DNA from: Caryophanon tenue
GTDB lineage: Bacteria; Bacillota; Bacilli; Bacillales_A; Planococcaceae
Reading direction: 5' to 3'
Assembly: GCF_001700315.1 (NCBI RefSeq)
Contig: NZ_MASJ01000039.1
Coordinates: 62,001 to 126,000 of the forward strand
DNA: 64,000 nt
Made by a program: the position numbers and the translations under genes. The notes under the pieces were generated by a model. That model made no database searches. It was given only the letters and a program-made list of their open reading frames with translations, and was not told the origin of the DNA. Shown here piece after piece: positions 55,680 through 63,445 of the stretch. Within the stretch, counting starts at the first letter, position 1, and each line of letters opens with the position of its first letter.

Positions 55680-56135
55680 TTATGCGGAACGCAACATTCG
55701 GAACATAAAGAAAAAAACAGTCCCAAATAGCACACCTAAAATGACTGGCAACTCATATGATCCTAAGCCAAATGACATACCTTGAGCAATATACACATCT
55801 TTAAAACTTACATAACTAAATAAAAGTGCTACTTCAAAACGAAGAACGCTTGATAACACAGAAGAAATCGCTAAATGCTTTGGATTGTCTCGTTGAAAGC
55901 CGGGCATATTAATAAACTGTGGGCGTTTTTCAATTGCACCAAGTAAAAACCATAGTACAAAACCTACTGTTGGTGCAAAGAAAATAAACCATTTCCCTGC
56001 CCATGCATCCGGTTCACCGAGCGCATTATAATGTCTTGGCACTTCGTCTGGTAAAATAGACCAATGCATAGCAATATGTATGTAAGCGGCAACGAGAACT
56101 GCCGCTCCACACCATTTTAATAATGTACGAATCAT
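55680..56135 (-). CDS. DUF1648 membrane protein
   Basis: A 151-residue, four-TM protein. The segment SILPDEVPRHYNALGEPDAWAGKW (about 27-50) is the DUF1648 signature found in Bacillus immunity-like and SdpI-type membrane proteins. No SdpI C-terminal domain is seen. ATG after AAAGGAG. Overlaps nothing, 11 bases after the AIM24 stop, so likely an operon 57342-55680. Confidence 0.8.
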   Translation of the reverse strand: MIRTLLKWCGAAVLVAAYIHIAMHWSILPDEVPRHYNALGEPDAWAGKWFIFFAPTVGFVLWFLLGAIEKRPQFINMPGFQRDNPKHLAISSVLSSVLRFEVALLFSYVSFKDVYIAQGMSFGLGSYELPVILGVLFGTVFFFMFRMLRSA

Positions 56136-56146
56136 AAAAATCTCCT

Positions 56147-56839
56147 TTATACTTGCTGTTGCATATACACTTCTTCAAACGGTTGCACAATGACGAAGCC
56201 GTCCCCTTCAAAGCGCATTTGAATCGACTCGCCACTACCACGTCCAACAAATGTTTTAAATGAAATATCGGTTTGTAATTCCGGCTGTAAATTACCGCTC
56301 CATGCCACCGTTGCATTCGGGTCTGTAATTACGGGCTTTCCTGGTGTTACACGCAATGTTAATGGTTCATAATGTGCCGTAATGGCCACTAATCCCGTGC
56401 CTTCACAGCGAACATTAAATAATCCACCTGACAGCATCCCTGCCACTTTTCGCATCATTTTCACTTCATGGTTAATGGCTGTATCCATTGCGAGTAAATC
56501 ATTGCCATTCACAACAATCGCATCATTCATTAACTGTAAAATTAAAATGCGCTTACCGTTATCCGCCAAATATAATTTCCCTTGTCCCTCGGCTTTCATT
56601 AAGCGTGCGCCCTCACCAGTGAATGCTTTTTTAAACATCGAGCCAATCCCCTGCTCAAGTAAACGTTCGCGTTCAAATTTAATGGTGCCTTCATACGCAA
56701 TCATAGAACCCGCTTTTGCCCATACACTACCGGCTAAATTTACCTCTAACGTTCGAGGTGTTTCCAGTTCAAAAAAACCTTGCCCTCTATCAACTTGCTT
56801 CGTTGCTTCTACTAGTTGTGTCAATGTATAACGTGACAT
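56147..56839 (-). CDS. AIM24-family protein
   Basis: A 230-residue beta-rich protein matching the AIM24/TraF-like family: LETPRTLEVNLAGSVWAKAGSMIAYEGTIKFERE, LILQLMNDAIVVNGNDLLAMD, VRCEGTGLVAITAHYEPLTL and FEGDGFVIVQPFEEVYMQ. Function unknown in bacteria. ATG 56839 (AAAGGAG 8 bases ahead) is preferred over 56848. Confidence 0.88.
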   Translation of the reverse strand: MSRYTLTQLVEATKQVDRGQGFFELETPRTLEVNLAGSVWAKAGSMIAYEGTIKFERERLLEQGIGSMFKKAFTGEGARLMKAEGQGKLYLADNGKRILILQLMNDAIVVNGNDLLAMDTAINHEVKMMRKVAGMLSGGLFNVRCEGTGLVAITAHYEPLTLRVTPGKPVITDPNATVAWSGNLQPELQTDISFKTFVGRGSGESIQMRFEGDGFVIVQPFEEVYMQQQV

Positions 56840-56844
56840 CTCAT

Positions 56845-57342
56845 TCACTCCTTTAATCGTTGAAAGTCTTTTTGTAATGTCGCTCGCTTCAACTGCTTAT
56901 GTGTACATAAATAACGAATATCGGCCACATTATCATACGACAGCTGCACATGAAAATAATTGATATACTCCAGCAAGGCAAATACATATATCGCGAAGCG
57001 AAGCCACCACGTTTGCCAAGAAATGCTCGATGCCTCGATGATGAAAATAATCAATGGAATCGGCATGATGAACCAATTGATACGCTGAAATCGATAGAGC
57101 TGACGTACAATTTGTAACGGTATGCGCTGGCGTTTTCGGTAGCTCTTAAGCTGATGATACCAATAATAACTACCTTGTACTAATAAAACTTCTAACAATA
57201 TAAATGCGCTCCAAAAAGCAAGCGATGCATACAATGATAAATACGGGTATGTATAATTCACGAGCGCACTTAGCCCAATAAACAATATAGCCGCCGTTAA
57301 TTCTCCTGTATATAAATAACGAAAGCGATTTTCTAAATGCAA
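56845..57342 (-). CDS. Four-TM membrane protein of unknown function
   Basis: A 165-residue protein with four hydrophobic segments (about 14-33, 36-58, 87-107, 111-130) and a basic Arg/Lys-rich loop YRKRQRIPLQIVRQLYRFQR. Its stop lies 5 bases from the AIM24 start, whose binding site it contains; the two are co-transcribed. No family known to me. Confidence 0.7.
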   Translation of the reverse strand: MHLENRFRYLYTGELTAAILFIGLSALVNYTYPYLSLYASLAFWSAFILLEVLLVQGSYYWYHQLKSYRKRQRIPLQIVRQLYRFQRINWFIMPIPLIIFIIEASSISWQTWWLRFAIYVFALLEYINYFHVQLSYDNVADIRYLCTHKQLKRATLQKDFQRLKE

Positions 57343-57356
57343 GTGCTACACCTCCT

Positions 57357-57389
57357 AAAAAAACTCCCGTATATTACATACGAGAGTTG
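57357..57389. terminator. Terminator of the Nudix gene
   Basis: AAAAACTCCCGTAT / ATACGAGAGTT hairpin, 20 bases past the Nudix stop. Confidence 0.75.
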
Positions 57390-57408
57390 TGTCAGAAAGT
57401 TTCGCCTT

Positions 57409-58017
57409 TTATTGAATGCGCTCTAAAAAATATTTTAAAATGCGCGCGGTTAAGCCCCAAATTGTGTACTGTTCATAGTCATAAAACCATTCTTCCATTT
57501 GACGAGAACGCCACTGGTATTGTGCTCCGTTCATAATTTTTTCAAACGGAAAGTCCTCTCCAGGCTGTGGTGCTACATCAACTAAATGTAAATACGGCTC
57601 AAAATCCAGTAAATGTTGTAGCGGTACTAAAAAGATCTCTGCGACTTCCGCTTCATTAACCTTAAATTCATCGACCGATAAAATCCCAACGAATGGATAC
57701 ACGATAAATGACGACGATGCAATATATGGGCTTAACTCTGCAATAACCTGAATATGCGCTTTGTCGACGCCTAATTCCTCATGCGTTTCACGAATAGCCG
57801 CAGCCAGTGGTGAATCATCTGTCGTATCAATTTTACCACCTGGAAAGCTAATATCTCCCGGCTGTTTACGCATCGTAAAGGAACGTACTTGAAATAATAC
57901 ATGTAGTTCTCCATCTTTTTCAACAAGTGGAATCATGACAGCCGATTGAAAGGCACTATCCTCTCCGATAAATAAAGGTTGAGGTTTTTGTAAGTTTGCA
58001 ATAATTTTCTCTCGCAC
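57409..58017 (-). CDS. Nudix hydrolase, CoA-pyrophosphatase type
   Basis: A 202-residue Nudix protein. QPGDISFPGGKIDTTDDSPLAAAIRETHEELGV is the Nudix box as found in the CoAse/NudL group, with the extra residues between GG and the REtxEE helix, and the family context VLFQVRSFTMRKQPGD. It splits CoA to phosphopantetheine and 3',5'-ADP in known members. I start at GTG 58017 (AGGAG 10 bases ahead); the frame runs on to 58137 but through the neighbouring terminator hairpin, so the longer form is unlikely. Confidence 0.85.
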   Translation of the reverse strand: MREKIIANLQKPQPLFIGEDSAFQSAVMIPLVEKDGELHVLFQVRSFTMRKQPGDISFPGGKIDTTDDSPLAAAIRETHEELGVDKAHIQVIAELSPYIASSSFIVYPFVGILSVDEFKVNEAEVAEIFLVPLQHLLDFEPYLHLVDVAPQPGEDFPFEKIMNGAQYQWRSRQMEEWFYDYEQYTIWGLTARILKYFLERIQ

Positions 58018-58121
58018 CGTTTGCTCGCTCCTATCTGTCTTGTTCGTATATGTATCGTAACATGTTCTCGTTAAAAATGCCGTAACGAGCGCACGTTTGC
58101 AGATTTCGGTGTATAGCTCGA

Positions 58122-58160
58122 TAAAAAAACTGTGCAAATCGCTTTAAACGATTTGCACAG
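58122..58160 (-). terminator. Terminator of the MFS efflux gene
   Basis: CTGTGCAAATCG-CTTTAAA-CGATTTGCACAG perfect 12-bp stem with A7 on the left. Confidence 0.93.
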
Positions 58161-58167
58161 CTTCTCA

Positions 58168-59379
58168 TTACTGCATGACTTTTTCTGCCACGACTGCCTC
58201 TTTACGATTACGCTTTTGCATCGCTGGGTCTTTCCAGAACATTGCAATTGCAAGACCTGCAAGAATGAACACCGTTGCAAAATAGTACGGGTAGTTAATA
58301 TCAATATCAAATAACATACCACCAATGACGGGTCCAAATACATTCGCAAGTGATGTAAAGAATGAGTTCATCCCGCCGACAAATCCTTGGTCACTTCCTG
58401 CAATACGTGATAAATATGTCGTTACGGCTGGACGAATTAAATCAAATCCGATAAATACCGTAAATGTGACAAGCATAATCATCCAATATGAATTTGCTAG
58501 CGTCATCGCAAATACTAAAATGGCTGATAAAATGAGCATCCAGCGAATTAAATTAATTTCACCTAAACGCTTCATCATTGGGTCAAATAACGCTACTTGC
58601 GCAATCGCCCCTAAAATGGCACCGCCTGTAATGGCAATTGCAATATCTGCTGGTGTAAACGCAAATTTATGGTCTACATATAAACTAAAGAATGATTCGA
58701 ATGCTGCTAAACCGAATGACGATACGAAAATAACGATAAAAGCGATTAAGAACATGGGCATTAATACTTTACGTAAGCCACTTTTTCCTGACGCTTCGTT
58801 TTCTTCAAATACTTCTGTGCTACGCTCTGGCTCACGCAGTAAAATAATCGATAAAATCGCTGCAACTGTACCAAGTACACCTGCTGAATAAAATGGCACA
58901 CGTGTCCCGATTTCCGCTAAGAAACCACCAATACCAGGCCCGATAATGAAGCCCGTACTAATCGCCGCTGACATATAGCCAAGCGCTTTCGGACGTGTTT
59001 CCATCGTTGTAATATCTGCAATGAAGGCTGTTACTGCTGGCATAATGAATGCCGCACTCACCCCACCTAAAATACGCGATAAAAATAACACTTCAATCGT
59101 TTTACCAAAACCAAATAAAAACTCAGAAAGACCAAAAATAAAGAGACCGATAACGATCATAATTTTACGACCAAAACGATCCGCTGCTTTTCCGGCAAAT
59201 GGTGACATTATTAATTGTGTTAAGGCGAATGCTGCTGTTAAATAACCAACCGTTGTTCCGCTAATGTTCAGCTCGTTCATCAACGTTGGTAATACGGGAA
59301 TAACAAGACCAATACCTAAAAACGCAATGAATAAATTCATCAATAAAATACTTAAGGTTAAACGTTGCTTTTTTTCCAT
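58168..59379 (-). CDS. Bmr/Blt/NorA-type MFS multidrug exporter
   Basis: A 403-residue, twelve-TM DHA1 drug/H+ antiporter: VIPVLPTLMNELNISG, motif A GKAADRFGRKIMIVIGL, motif C GFIIGPGIGGFLAEIG. Closest to NorA and Bmr of Bacillus. The MerR gene upstream is of BmrR type, and the promoter has a MerR-class 19-bp spacer, so the pair behaves as bmrR-bmr. ATG preceded by AAGGAGC. Confidence 0.92.
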   Translation of the reverse strand: MEKKQRLTLSILLMNLFIAFLGIGLVIPVLPTLMNELNISGTTVGYLTAAFALTQLIMSPFAGKAADRFGRKIMIVIGLFIFGLSEFLFGFGKTIEVLFLSRILGGVSAAFIMPAVTAFIADITTMETRPKALGYMSAAISTGFIIGPGIGGFLAEIGTRVPFYSAGVLGTVAAILSIILLREPERSTEVFEENEASGKSGLRKVLMPMFLIAFIVIFVSSFGLAAFESFFSLYVDHKFAFTPADIAIAITGGAILGAIAQVALFDPMMKRLGEINLIRWMLILSAILVFAMTLANSYWMIMLVTFTVFIGFDLIRPAVTTYLSRIAGSDQGFVGGMNSFFTSLANVFGPVIGGMLFDIDINYPYYFATVFILAGLAIAMFWKDPAMQKRNRKEAVVAEKVMQ

Positions 59380-59411
59380 TTCTCTTGCTCCTTACTGTTA
59401 TGCTACAATAC

Positions 59412-59442
59412 AGCATAAACCCTATAGTAACTAGAGAGTCAA
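59412..59442 (-). promoter_or_regulatory. MerR-class promoter/operator of the MFS exporter
   Basis: Minus strand TTGACT - 19 bp - TATGCT. A 19-bp spacer with an inverted repeat (ACTCTCTAG / CTATAGGGT, 7 of 9 paired) is the pattern on which MerR-family activators, including BmrR, twist the DNA. Confidence 0.8.
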
Positions 59443-59452
59443 TGGAAAAATC

Positions 59453-60289
59453 TCAACTTATTTTCACTTTTAATTCCATGACATATACCGGTGTTTCATT
59501 CGGTGAATAATTCGCTTGCACAAAAAATTCATACACATCCGACGTCGGTGTAAGTTCGTGCTCTTGAATATACTGATATAGCTTTTGATACTGCGATAAA
59601 TACGTGTTTAAATCATATTTAAACGCAATACATGCATATTGTCCTTCCTGCATGCGAAGTACATCCATTTCATCATCTAATACTTCTATATAACGGTCTG
59701 TTAAGAGTGGCGTGAACACATGACTATATACCACATGCTGAAGCTGTTCATACGGTCGAAGAGGATAAATCCCGCCGTAACGGCTATTCATCGCGACCCC
59801 TTCACGTTCAACTGTTTTTGTTAGCGCGCTAAAATATTCATTCGGTACATAATCAGCCGTTAAGTCATTTGTACGTACCGCAAGTAAGCGTTGTTGTTCT
59901 TCAACCGATTCATATACTTCATTATAGATAGGAATTAATAAATGATTTTCAAGCTGCTTTTTTGTCTTCAATAATGTATGTTGCACTTCCACCATACGAC
60001 GAATTTTATGTTCCATTACCTTTTCTTGTTCCGTCAAATATAACAACATTTCTTCCGGTGTAAAGGCTTGTGCTTTTTTAATATCCTCTAACGGTGTGCC
60101 AATATATTTTAACGACTTAATTAAATCCATAATGTATATTTGTGCCTCGTCATAATACCGATAATTTGTCGTTGCATCGACGCGTACCGGTTTTAATAAG
60201 CCAATTTGGTCATAATAACGCAGTGTTTGCACCGAGACATTCGTAATCTTGGCCATTTCACCAATGCTATATAATCGTTGTTGTGGCAT
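59453..60289 (-). CDS. MerR-family activator, BmrR-like
   Basis: A 278-residue regulator: winged-helix N-terminus (IGEMAKITNVSVQTLRYYDQIGLLKPVRVDATTNYRYYDEAQ), dimer coiled coil (about 80-120), and a GyrI/BmrR-like effector domain (about 125-278; YGGIYPLRPYEQLQ, ELKVKIS end). BmrR binds lipophilic cations and turns on efflux. It is directly upstream of the MFS exporter, same strand. Confidence 0.9.
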   Translation of the reverse strand: MPQQRLYSIGEMAKITNVSVQTLRYYDQIGLLKPVRVDATTNYRYYDEAQIYIMDLIKSLKYIGTPLEDIKKAQAFTPEEMLLYLTEQEKVMEHKIRRMVEVQHTLLKTKKQLENHLLIPIYNEVYESVEEQQRLLAVRTNDLTADYVPNEYFSALTKTVEREGVAMNSRYGGIYPLRPYEQLQHVVYSHVFTPLLTDRYIEVLDDEMDVLRMQEGQYACIAFKYDLNTYLSQYQKLYQYIQEHELTPTSDVYEFFVQANYSPNETPVYVMELKVKIS

Positions 60290-60365
60290 CGTCGTTCCTC
60301 TTTTCTTGTATCAAACTGTCTCCCTATTATACTAAAACGCTGAACGACACAAAAGAAATGACACT

Positions 60366-60403
60366 AAAAAGGGCACTGCGTGTAATGATGCAAAGCAGTA
60401 CCC
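60366..60403 (-). terminator. Terminator of rsgA
   Basis: AGGGCACTGC / GCAGTACCCT stem with A5 on the left, just past the stop codon. Confidence 0.75.
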
Positions 60404-60409
60404 TATAAT

Positions 60410-61480
60410 TTATCGTTTCTTCTTTTTTAAACCTTTTGAAATTTGCTTCCACTTGCGCTTCTCTGCAAGTTGAGCATCACGGCTTGTTTTTTGCGCAAGA
60501 TAGGCAGCTTCACGCTGTAGTTTCACATAATTTTGCCAGCGTTCCTCTGTTAATACGCCTTGCTCACGCGCTTCGACAACCGCACAGCCAGGTTCATTTG
60601 CATGTGTACAGTTACGGAAGCGGCATTGCTCGGATAGTTCTTCAATATCTTGAAAGCTCGCACCTACGCTGTCACTATCCGTCCACAGCTGTAACTCTCG
60701 CATCCCTGGTGTATCAATTAAACACGCGCCTGACGGTAAAACAACTAATTCTCTGTGCGTTGTCGTATGGCGTCCCTTTGCGTCATCTTCGCGAATGCTA
60801 GCTACTTGCATATGCTCGTTTTGCCCAAGCGCATTTGTGAGCGACGATTTCCCAGCGCCTGACGAACCGACAAGTGCGGCTGTTTTCCCGACTGTTAAAC
60901 GGCTAATTAATGCCGCTAAGCCATGTTGTGTCACAACACTGACCGCATACACATCAATCCCAAAGGCTACTTGCTCCACCTGTTCGATAAACGGTGTCAC
61001 ATCGTCACATAAATCCGTTTTCGTTAACACAACGATTGGTTGTGCACCGGAATCCCACGCCGCTGCTATATAACGCTCTAGTCGACGTATATTAAAATCG
61101 TCATTCACACTCATCACAAGCAGTAAAACATCGACATTCACTGCGACAATTTGCTCCTCAATATCACGACCAGCTACTTTTCGCGCAAACTTCGAGCTAC
61201 GTGTAAATAATGCATGAATAACCGCACGGTCTTCTCCGTCCATATATTCGATTAATACAAAATCACCGACTGCTGGGTACTGCTCACGTGCTATTGCCTC
61301 ATGTGCAAAGCTACCTGAAACGGTTGCTAGCACTTCACGTTGCTCCGTTATGACACGGTACATATGTTTATGTTCTAACACAACTCGCCCAACATGTAAT
61401 GCCTTTGTTGCAAACGGTGCACGTAGCTGTTCAAGCTGTTGTTCAAAATATGTTGTAAATCCTAGTGTTTCTAAATTCAT
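60410..61480 (-). CDS. rsgA: Ribosome small-subunit-dependent GTPase A (long RsgA)
   Basis: A 356-residue circularly permuted GTPase: OB domain (about 30-100), G4 TKTD (about 148-151), then G1 GSSGAGKSS (about 197-205), G3 DTPG (about 252-255), and a zinc site CRFRNCTHANEPGC (CxxxxxCxHxxxxxC). RsgA checks late maturation of the 30S subunit. The 350-residue type differs from the shorter YloQ-like housekeeping copy and is often a second copy in Bacillaceae. ATG 61480 follows GGAGG. Its leader holds a probable attenuator. Confidence 0.93.
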   Translation of the reverse strand: MNLETLGFTTYFEQQLEQLRAPFATKALHVGRVVLEHKHMYRVITEQREVLATVSGSFAHEAIAREQYPAVGDFVLIEYMDGEDRAVIHALFTRSSKFARKVAGRDIEEQIVAVNVDVLLLVMSVNDDFNIRRLERYIAAAWDSGAQPIVVLTKTDLCDDVTPFIEQVEQVAFGIDVYAVSVVTQHGLAALISRLTVGKTAALVGSSGAGKSSLTNALGQNEHMQVASIREDDAKGRHTTTHRELVVLPSGACLIDTPGMRELQLWTDSDSVGASFQDIEELSEQCRFRNCTHANEPGCAVVEAREQGVLTEERWQNYVKLQREAAYLAQKTSRDAQLAEKRKWKQISKGLKKKKR

Positions 61481-61508
61481 TGTATAGTTTCCTCCTAAAT
61501 ATGTGCAT

Positions 61509-61552
61509 AAAAAAAACGTAATGACAGCGCAATTTAGCTTGTCATTACGTTT
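61509..61552 (-). promoter_or_regulatory. Intrinsic terminator in the rsgA leader (attenuator)
   Basis: Perfect 13-bp stem AAACGTAATGACA / TGTCATTACGTTT with a 13-nt loop and eight T on the minus strand, 29 bases before the rsgA ATG. Lying between promoter and gene it can only act as a conditional terminator. The 5' arm end and loop (61528-61543) pair with 61609-61624 instead, 16 bp including one G-U. Confidence 0.85.
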
Positions 61553-61580
61553 ACATGCATGCAGAAAGAAACTTGTACAG

Positions 61581-61661
61581 TTACTGTGTACAATGCAGGC
61601 ATAACAACGACAAACTAAATTGCGGATTCGCAATCGCATATACTGTATTTGTCATTGTCAT
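61581..61661 (-). CDS. 26-residue leader peptide of rsgA
   Basis: ATG 61661, stop TAA at 61583-61581; starts MTMTNTVYAIANPQF and ends CTQ. GGGAG lies six bases ahead. The codons PQFSLS contain the 5' strand of the antiterminator, so a ribosome here would melt it, and a stall earlier would leave it free. TTGTACA-CAGTAAC-TGTACAA, a further 7-bp hairpin, overlaps the stop. Leader ORF too small for usual calling; no homologue known to me. Confidence 0.65.
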   Translation of the reverse strand: MTMTNTVYAIANPQFSLSLLCLHCTQ

Positions 61662-61688
61662 CACCTACTCCCGTTATTTAGTAGTTTC

Positions 61689-61717
61689 ACTATACGAAAA
61701 ACATTCGCAATTGTCAA
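61689..61717 (-). promoter_or_regulatory. Strong sigma-A promoter of the rsgA leader
   Basis: TTGACA - 17 bp - TATAGT on the minus strand, 20-odd bases upstream of the leader ORF's ribosome binding site. Confidence 0.85.
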
Positions 61718-61725
61718 ACAAAACT

Positions 61726-62733
61726 TTACTGCTCTTCATCAAAGAACACTTTGTAATATTTGCGTCCTTGCTCATCGATGCCACTTTCAATATATTTCTC
61801 AACATCGCTCGCATCTCGCATCGCTACATGTATTTCAATATGGTCATCGAGCTTAATTTTACGCTTATACGATTTTTGCACCTTTTCCACAGCCGTTAAT
61901 GAAATATCCGTCGCAAGTGGTGCAATCATTGTCAGTAACGTATCACGTTGTGCCTCGTTTGGCGCTTCAAACACTTCCTCTACATACGTTGTTGGTAAAA
62001 AGCTCTCTTCTTTTTCAAAGTATTCGAGTGTTTTCGCTAAATACGTCAATTTCTCGGTATTTGTAAAATCCTCTTTTGTAATAAATTTTTTACACGCTTG
62101 AAGTGCCTCTGTCGTTTTATGATAGCTTTCATCTGCCACGTTGACATGTAAAAAACGCTCAGTCCAATACACGACATCGTCCTTTTTCTTCGTCCGTATA
62201 AAGACAGATGGGGTGTCATTGCCGAAGTCCACGATCAGCGCGGTATTATTAACACGTTTTAAGCTAATGCCCTCAACATCTTGAATGGCTAACACACCGT
62301 CTGCTTGCTTCACATCAATAAACGTGTCCTTTTCATCAATTTTCATAATTGCTAGTACACGTACCGTTCTGTCTACCCACGTACAGTTATCAAAAAGACC
62401 GATAAATAATTCCCCACTTTTAATATTTGGGTGCTGTGAGGCATTGTGTAAATGTGTCGCAATATGCTGAGACTGCGATAAAAACTCGGATTCATTGCGA
62501 AAAATTTCAGTCGCATACGCATACATTTCATTCATATGAATATTGCTTGCATGGGTAAAACGATATTCATCTAGTTGCTCAAATTTTTGGAACGCAACTG
62601 TCGTCCATGCCGCTTCTAATTCCATCGACATGTCTGTAAAAATCGTGTCGCTTAGGCGCACCGTATCATTATTCGCATTGCCAACATAATGAATGGCGTA
62701 GCGACTTAGTTTACTATCACTTACTTCAATCAT
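61726..62733 (-). CDS. Nucleoid-associated protein, YejK/NdpA-like
   Basis: A 335-residue acidic protein. The N-terminal half (KLSRYAIHYVGNANNDTVRLSDT, ...FIGLFDNCTWVDRTVRVLAIMKIDEKDTFIDV) fits the 37-kDa nucleoid-associated (NdpA) family pattern, in which SSD.......H........ and 'LAILKIDY' phrases are typical. The family binds nucleic acid, function unclear. ATG 62733 follows GGTG. No terminator is seen before the rsgA promoter that starts inside its 3' flank. Confidence 0.65.
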   Translation of the reverse strand: MIEVSDSKLSRYAIHYVGNANNDTVRLSDTIFTDMSMELEAAWTTVAFQKFEQLDEYRFTHASNIHMNEMYAYATEIFRNESEFLSQSQHIATHLHNASQHPNIKSGELFIGLFDNCTWVDRTVRVLAIMKIDEKDTFIDVKQADGVLAIQDVEGISLKRVNNTALIVDFGNDTPSVFIRTKKKDDVVYWTERFLHVNVADESYHKTTEALQACKKFITKEDFTNTEKLTYLAKTLEYFEKEESFLPTTYVEEVFEAPNEAQRDTLLTMIAPLATDISLTAVEKVQKSYKRKIKLDDHIEIHVAMRDASDVEKYIESGIDEQGRKYYKVFFDEEQ

Positions 62734-62778
62734 ATTTTTCACCTATTTCTCTAATTTGCCATTTCACTATACCATAAT

Positions 62779-62818
62779 AAAAGACATTGTCCGAGCTGTT
62801 TTGCCCGAGCAATGTCCT
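62779..62818 (-). terminator. Terminator of the MhqD-like gene
   Basis: GACATTGTCCGAGC / GCCCGAGCAATGTC imperfect stem with A4 to the left, 10 bases past the stop. Confidence 0.6.
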
Positions 62819-62828
62819 TGTGCCTTAC

Positions 62829-63431
62829 TTATAAAAATGTACGTACAAACCATGCTTTTGCATCATTTACTTCGTCCATTGTTAGTTGGTGACCATATTG
62901 ATACCAAGCAGTTTCTACGGTTGCGCCTGCTGCTGTTAGAAGCTCTGTTAGCTCTTCTGACTCTGCTTTTGTACACATCGGGTCATTCACACCAGCTGCG
63001 ATAAATACTGCTGTACCCTCTAAATTTGGAATCGTCGCATCACGACGCGGTACCATTGGATGGTGTAAAATCGCACCCTTCACACTGTTTTCATACGTAA
63101 AGAGTAAATTCGCCGCGATATTCGCACCATTTGAATAGCCAAGTGCGACAACATGTTCACGGTCAAAGTGATATCGCTCACTCGCTTCCCCAATAAATTC
63201 ATGTAGCTCTTTTGTGCGCAACGCTAAATCTTCAAAGTCAAACACACCTTCTGCTAAACGGCGGAAGAAGCGTGGCATGCCTTGCTCGAGTACATTGCCG
63301 CGTACCGATAAAACATTTGCTGTCGGGTCAATTAGCTGTGCTAATTGTAGCAGTGATTGCTCATTGCCACCTGTACCATGTAGTAATAAGAACGTCGTTT
63401 GTGATTGCCCTGCTTCATAAATGTGTTGCAT
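62829..63431 (-). CDS. mhqD: Carboxylesterase/phospholipase, MhqD-like alpha/beta hydrolase
   Basis: A 200-residue serine hydrolase. Oxyanion region LLHGTGGNEQSLLQLA, nucleophile GYSNGA (Ser near 98), Asp in GVNDPMCT and His in YGHQLTMDE. It reads like MhqD (YodD) of B. subtilis, which is in the MhqR regulon for hydroquinone/quinone stress. It lies 14 bases from the flavin reductase, forming an operon that could be of this type. Confidence 0.85.
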   Translation of the reverse strand: MQHIYEAGQSQTTFLLLHGTGGNEQSLLQLAQLIDPTANVLSVRGNVLEQGMPRFFRRLAEGVFDFEDLALRTKELHEFIGEASERYHFDREHVVALGYSNGANIAANLLFTYENSVKGAILHHPMVPRRDATIPNLEGTAVFIAAGVNDPMCTKAESEELTELLTAAGATVETAWYQYGHQLTMDEVNDAKAWFVRTFL

Positions 63432-63445
63432 GTTGTTTCCTCCCT

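Noticed and set aside
58325-58891. 188-codon open frame on the plus strand
   Set aside because: Antisense to the MFS exporter, whose membrane topology and motifs are complete; the antisense product has no motif and no ribosome binding site.
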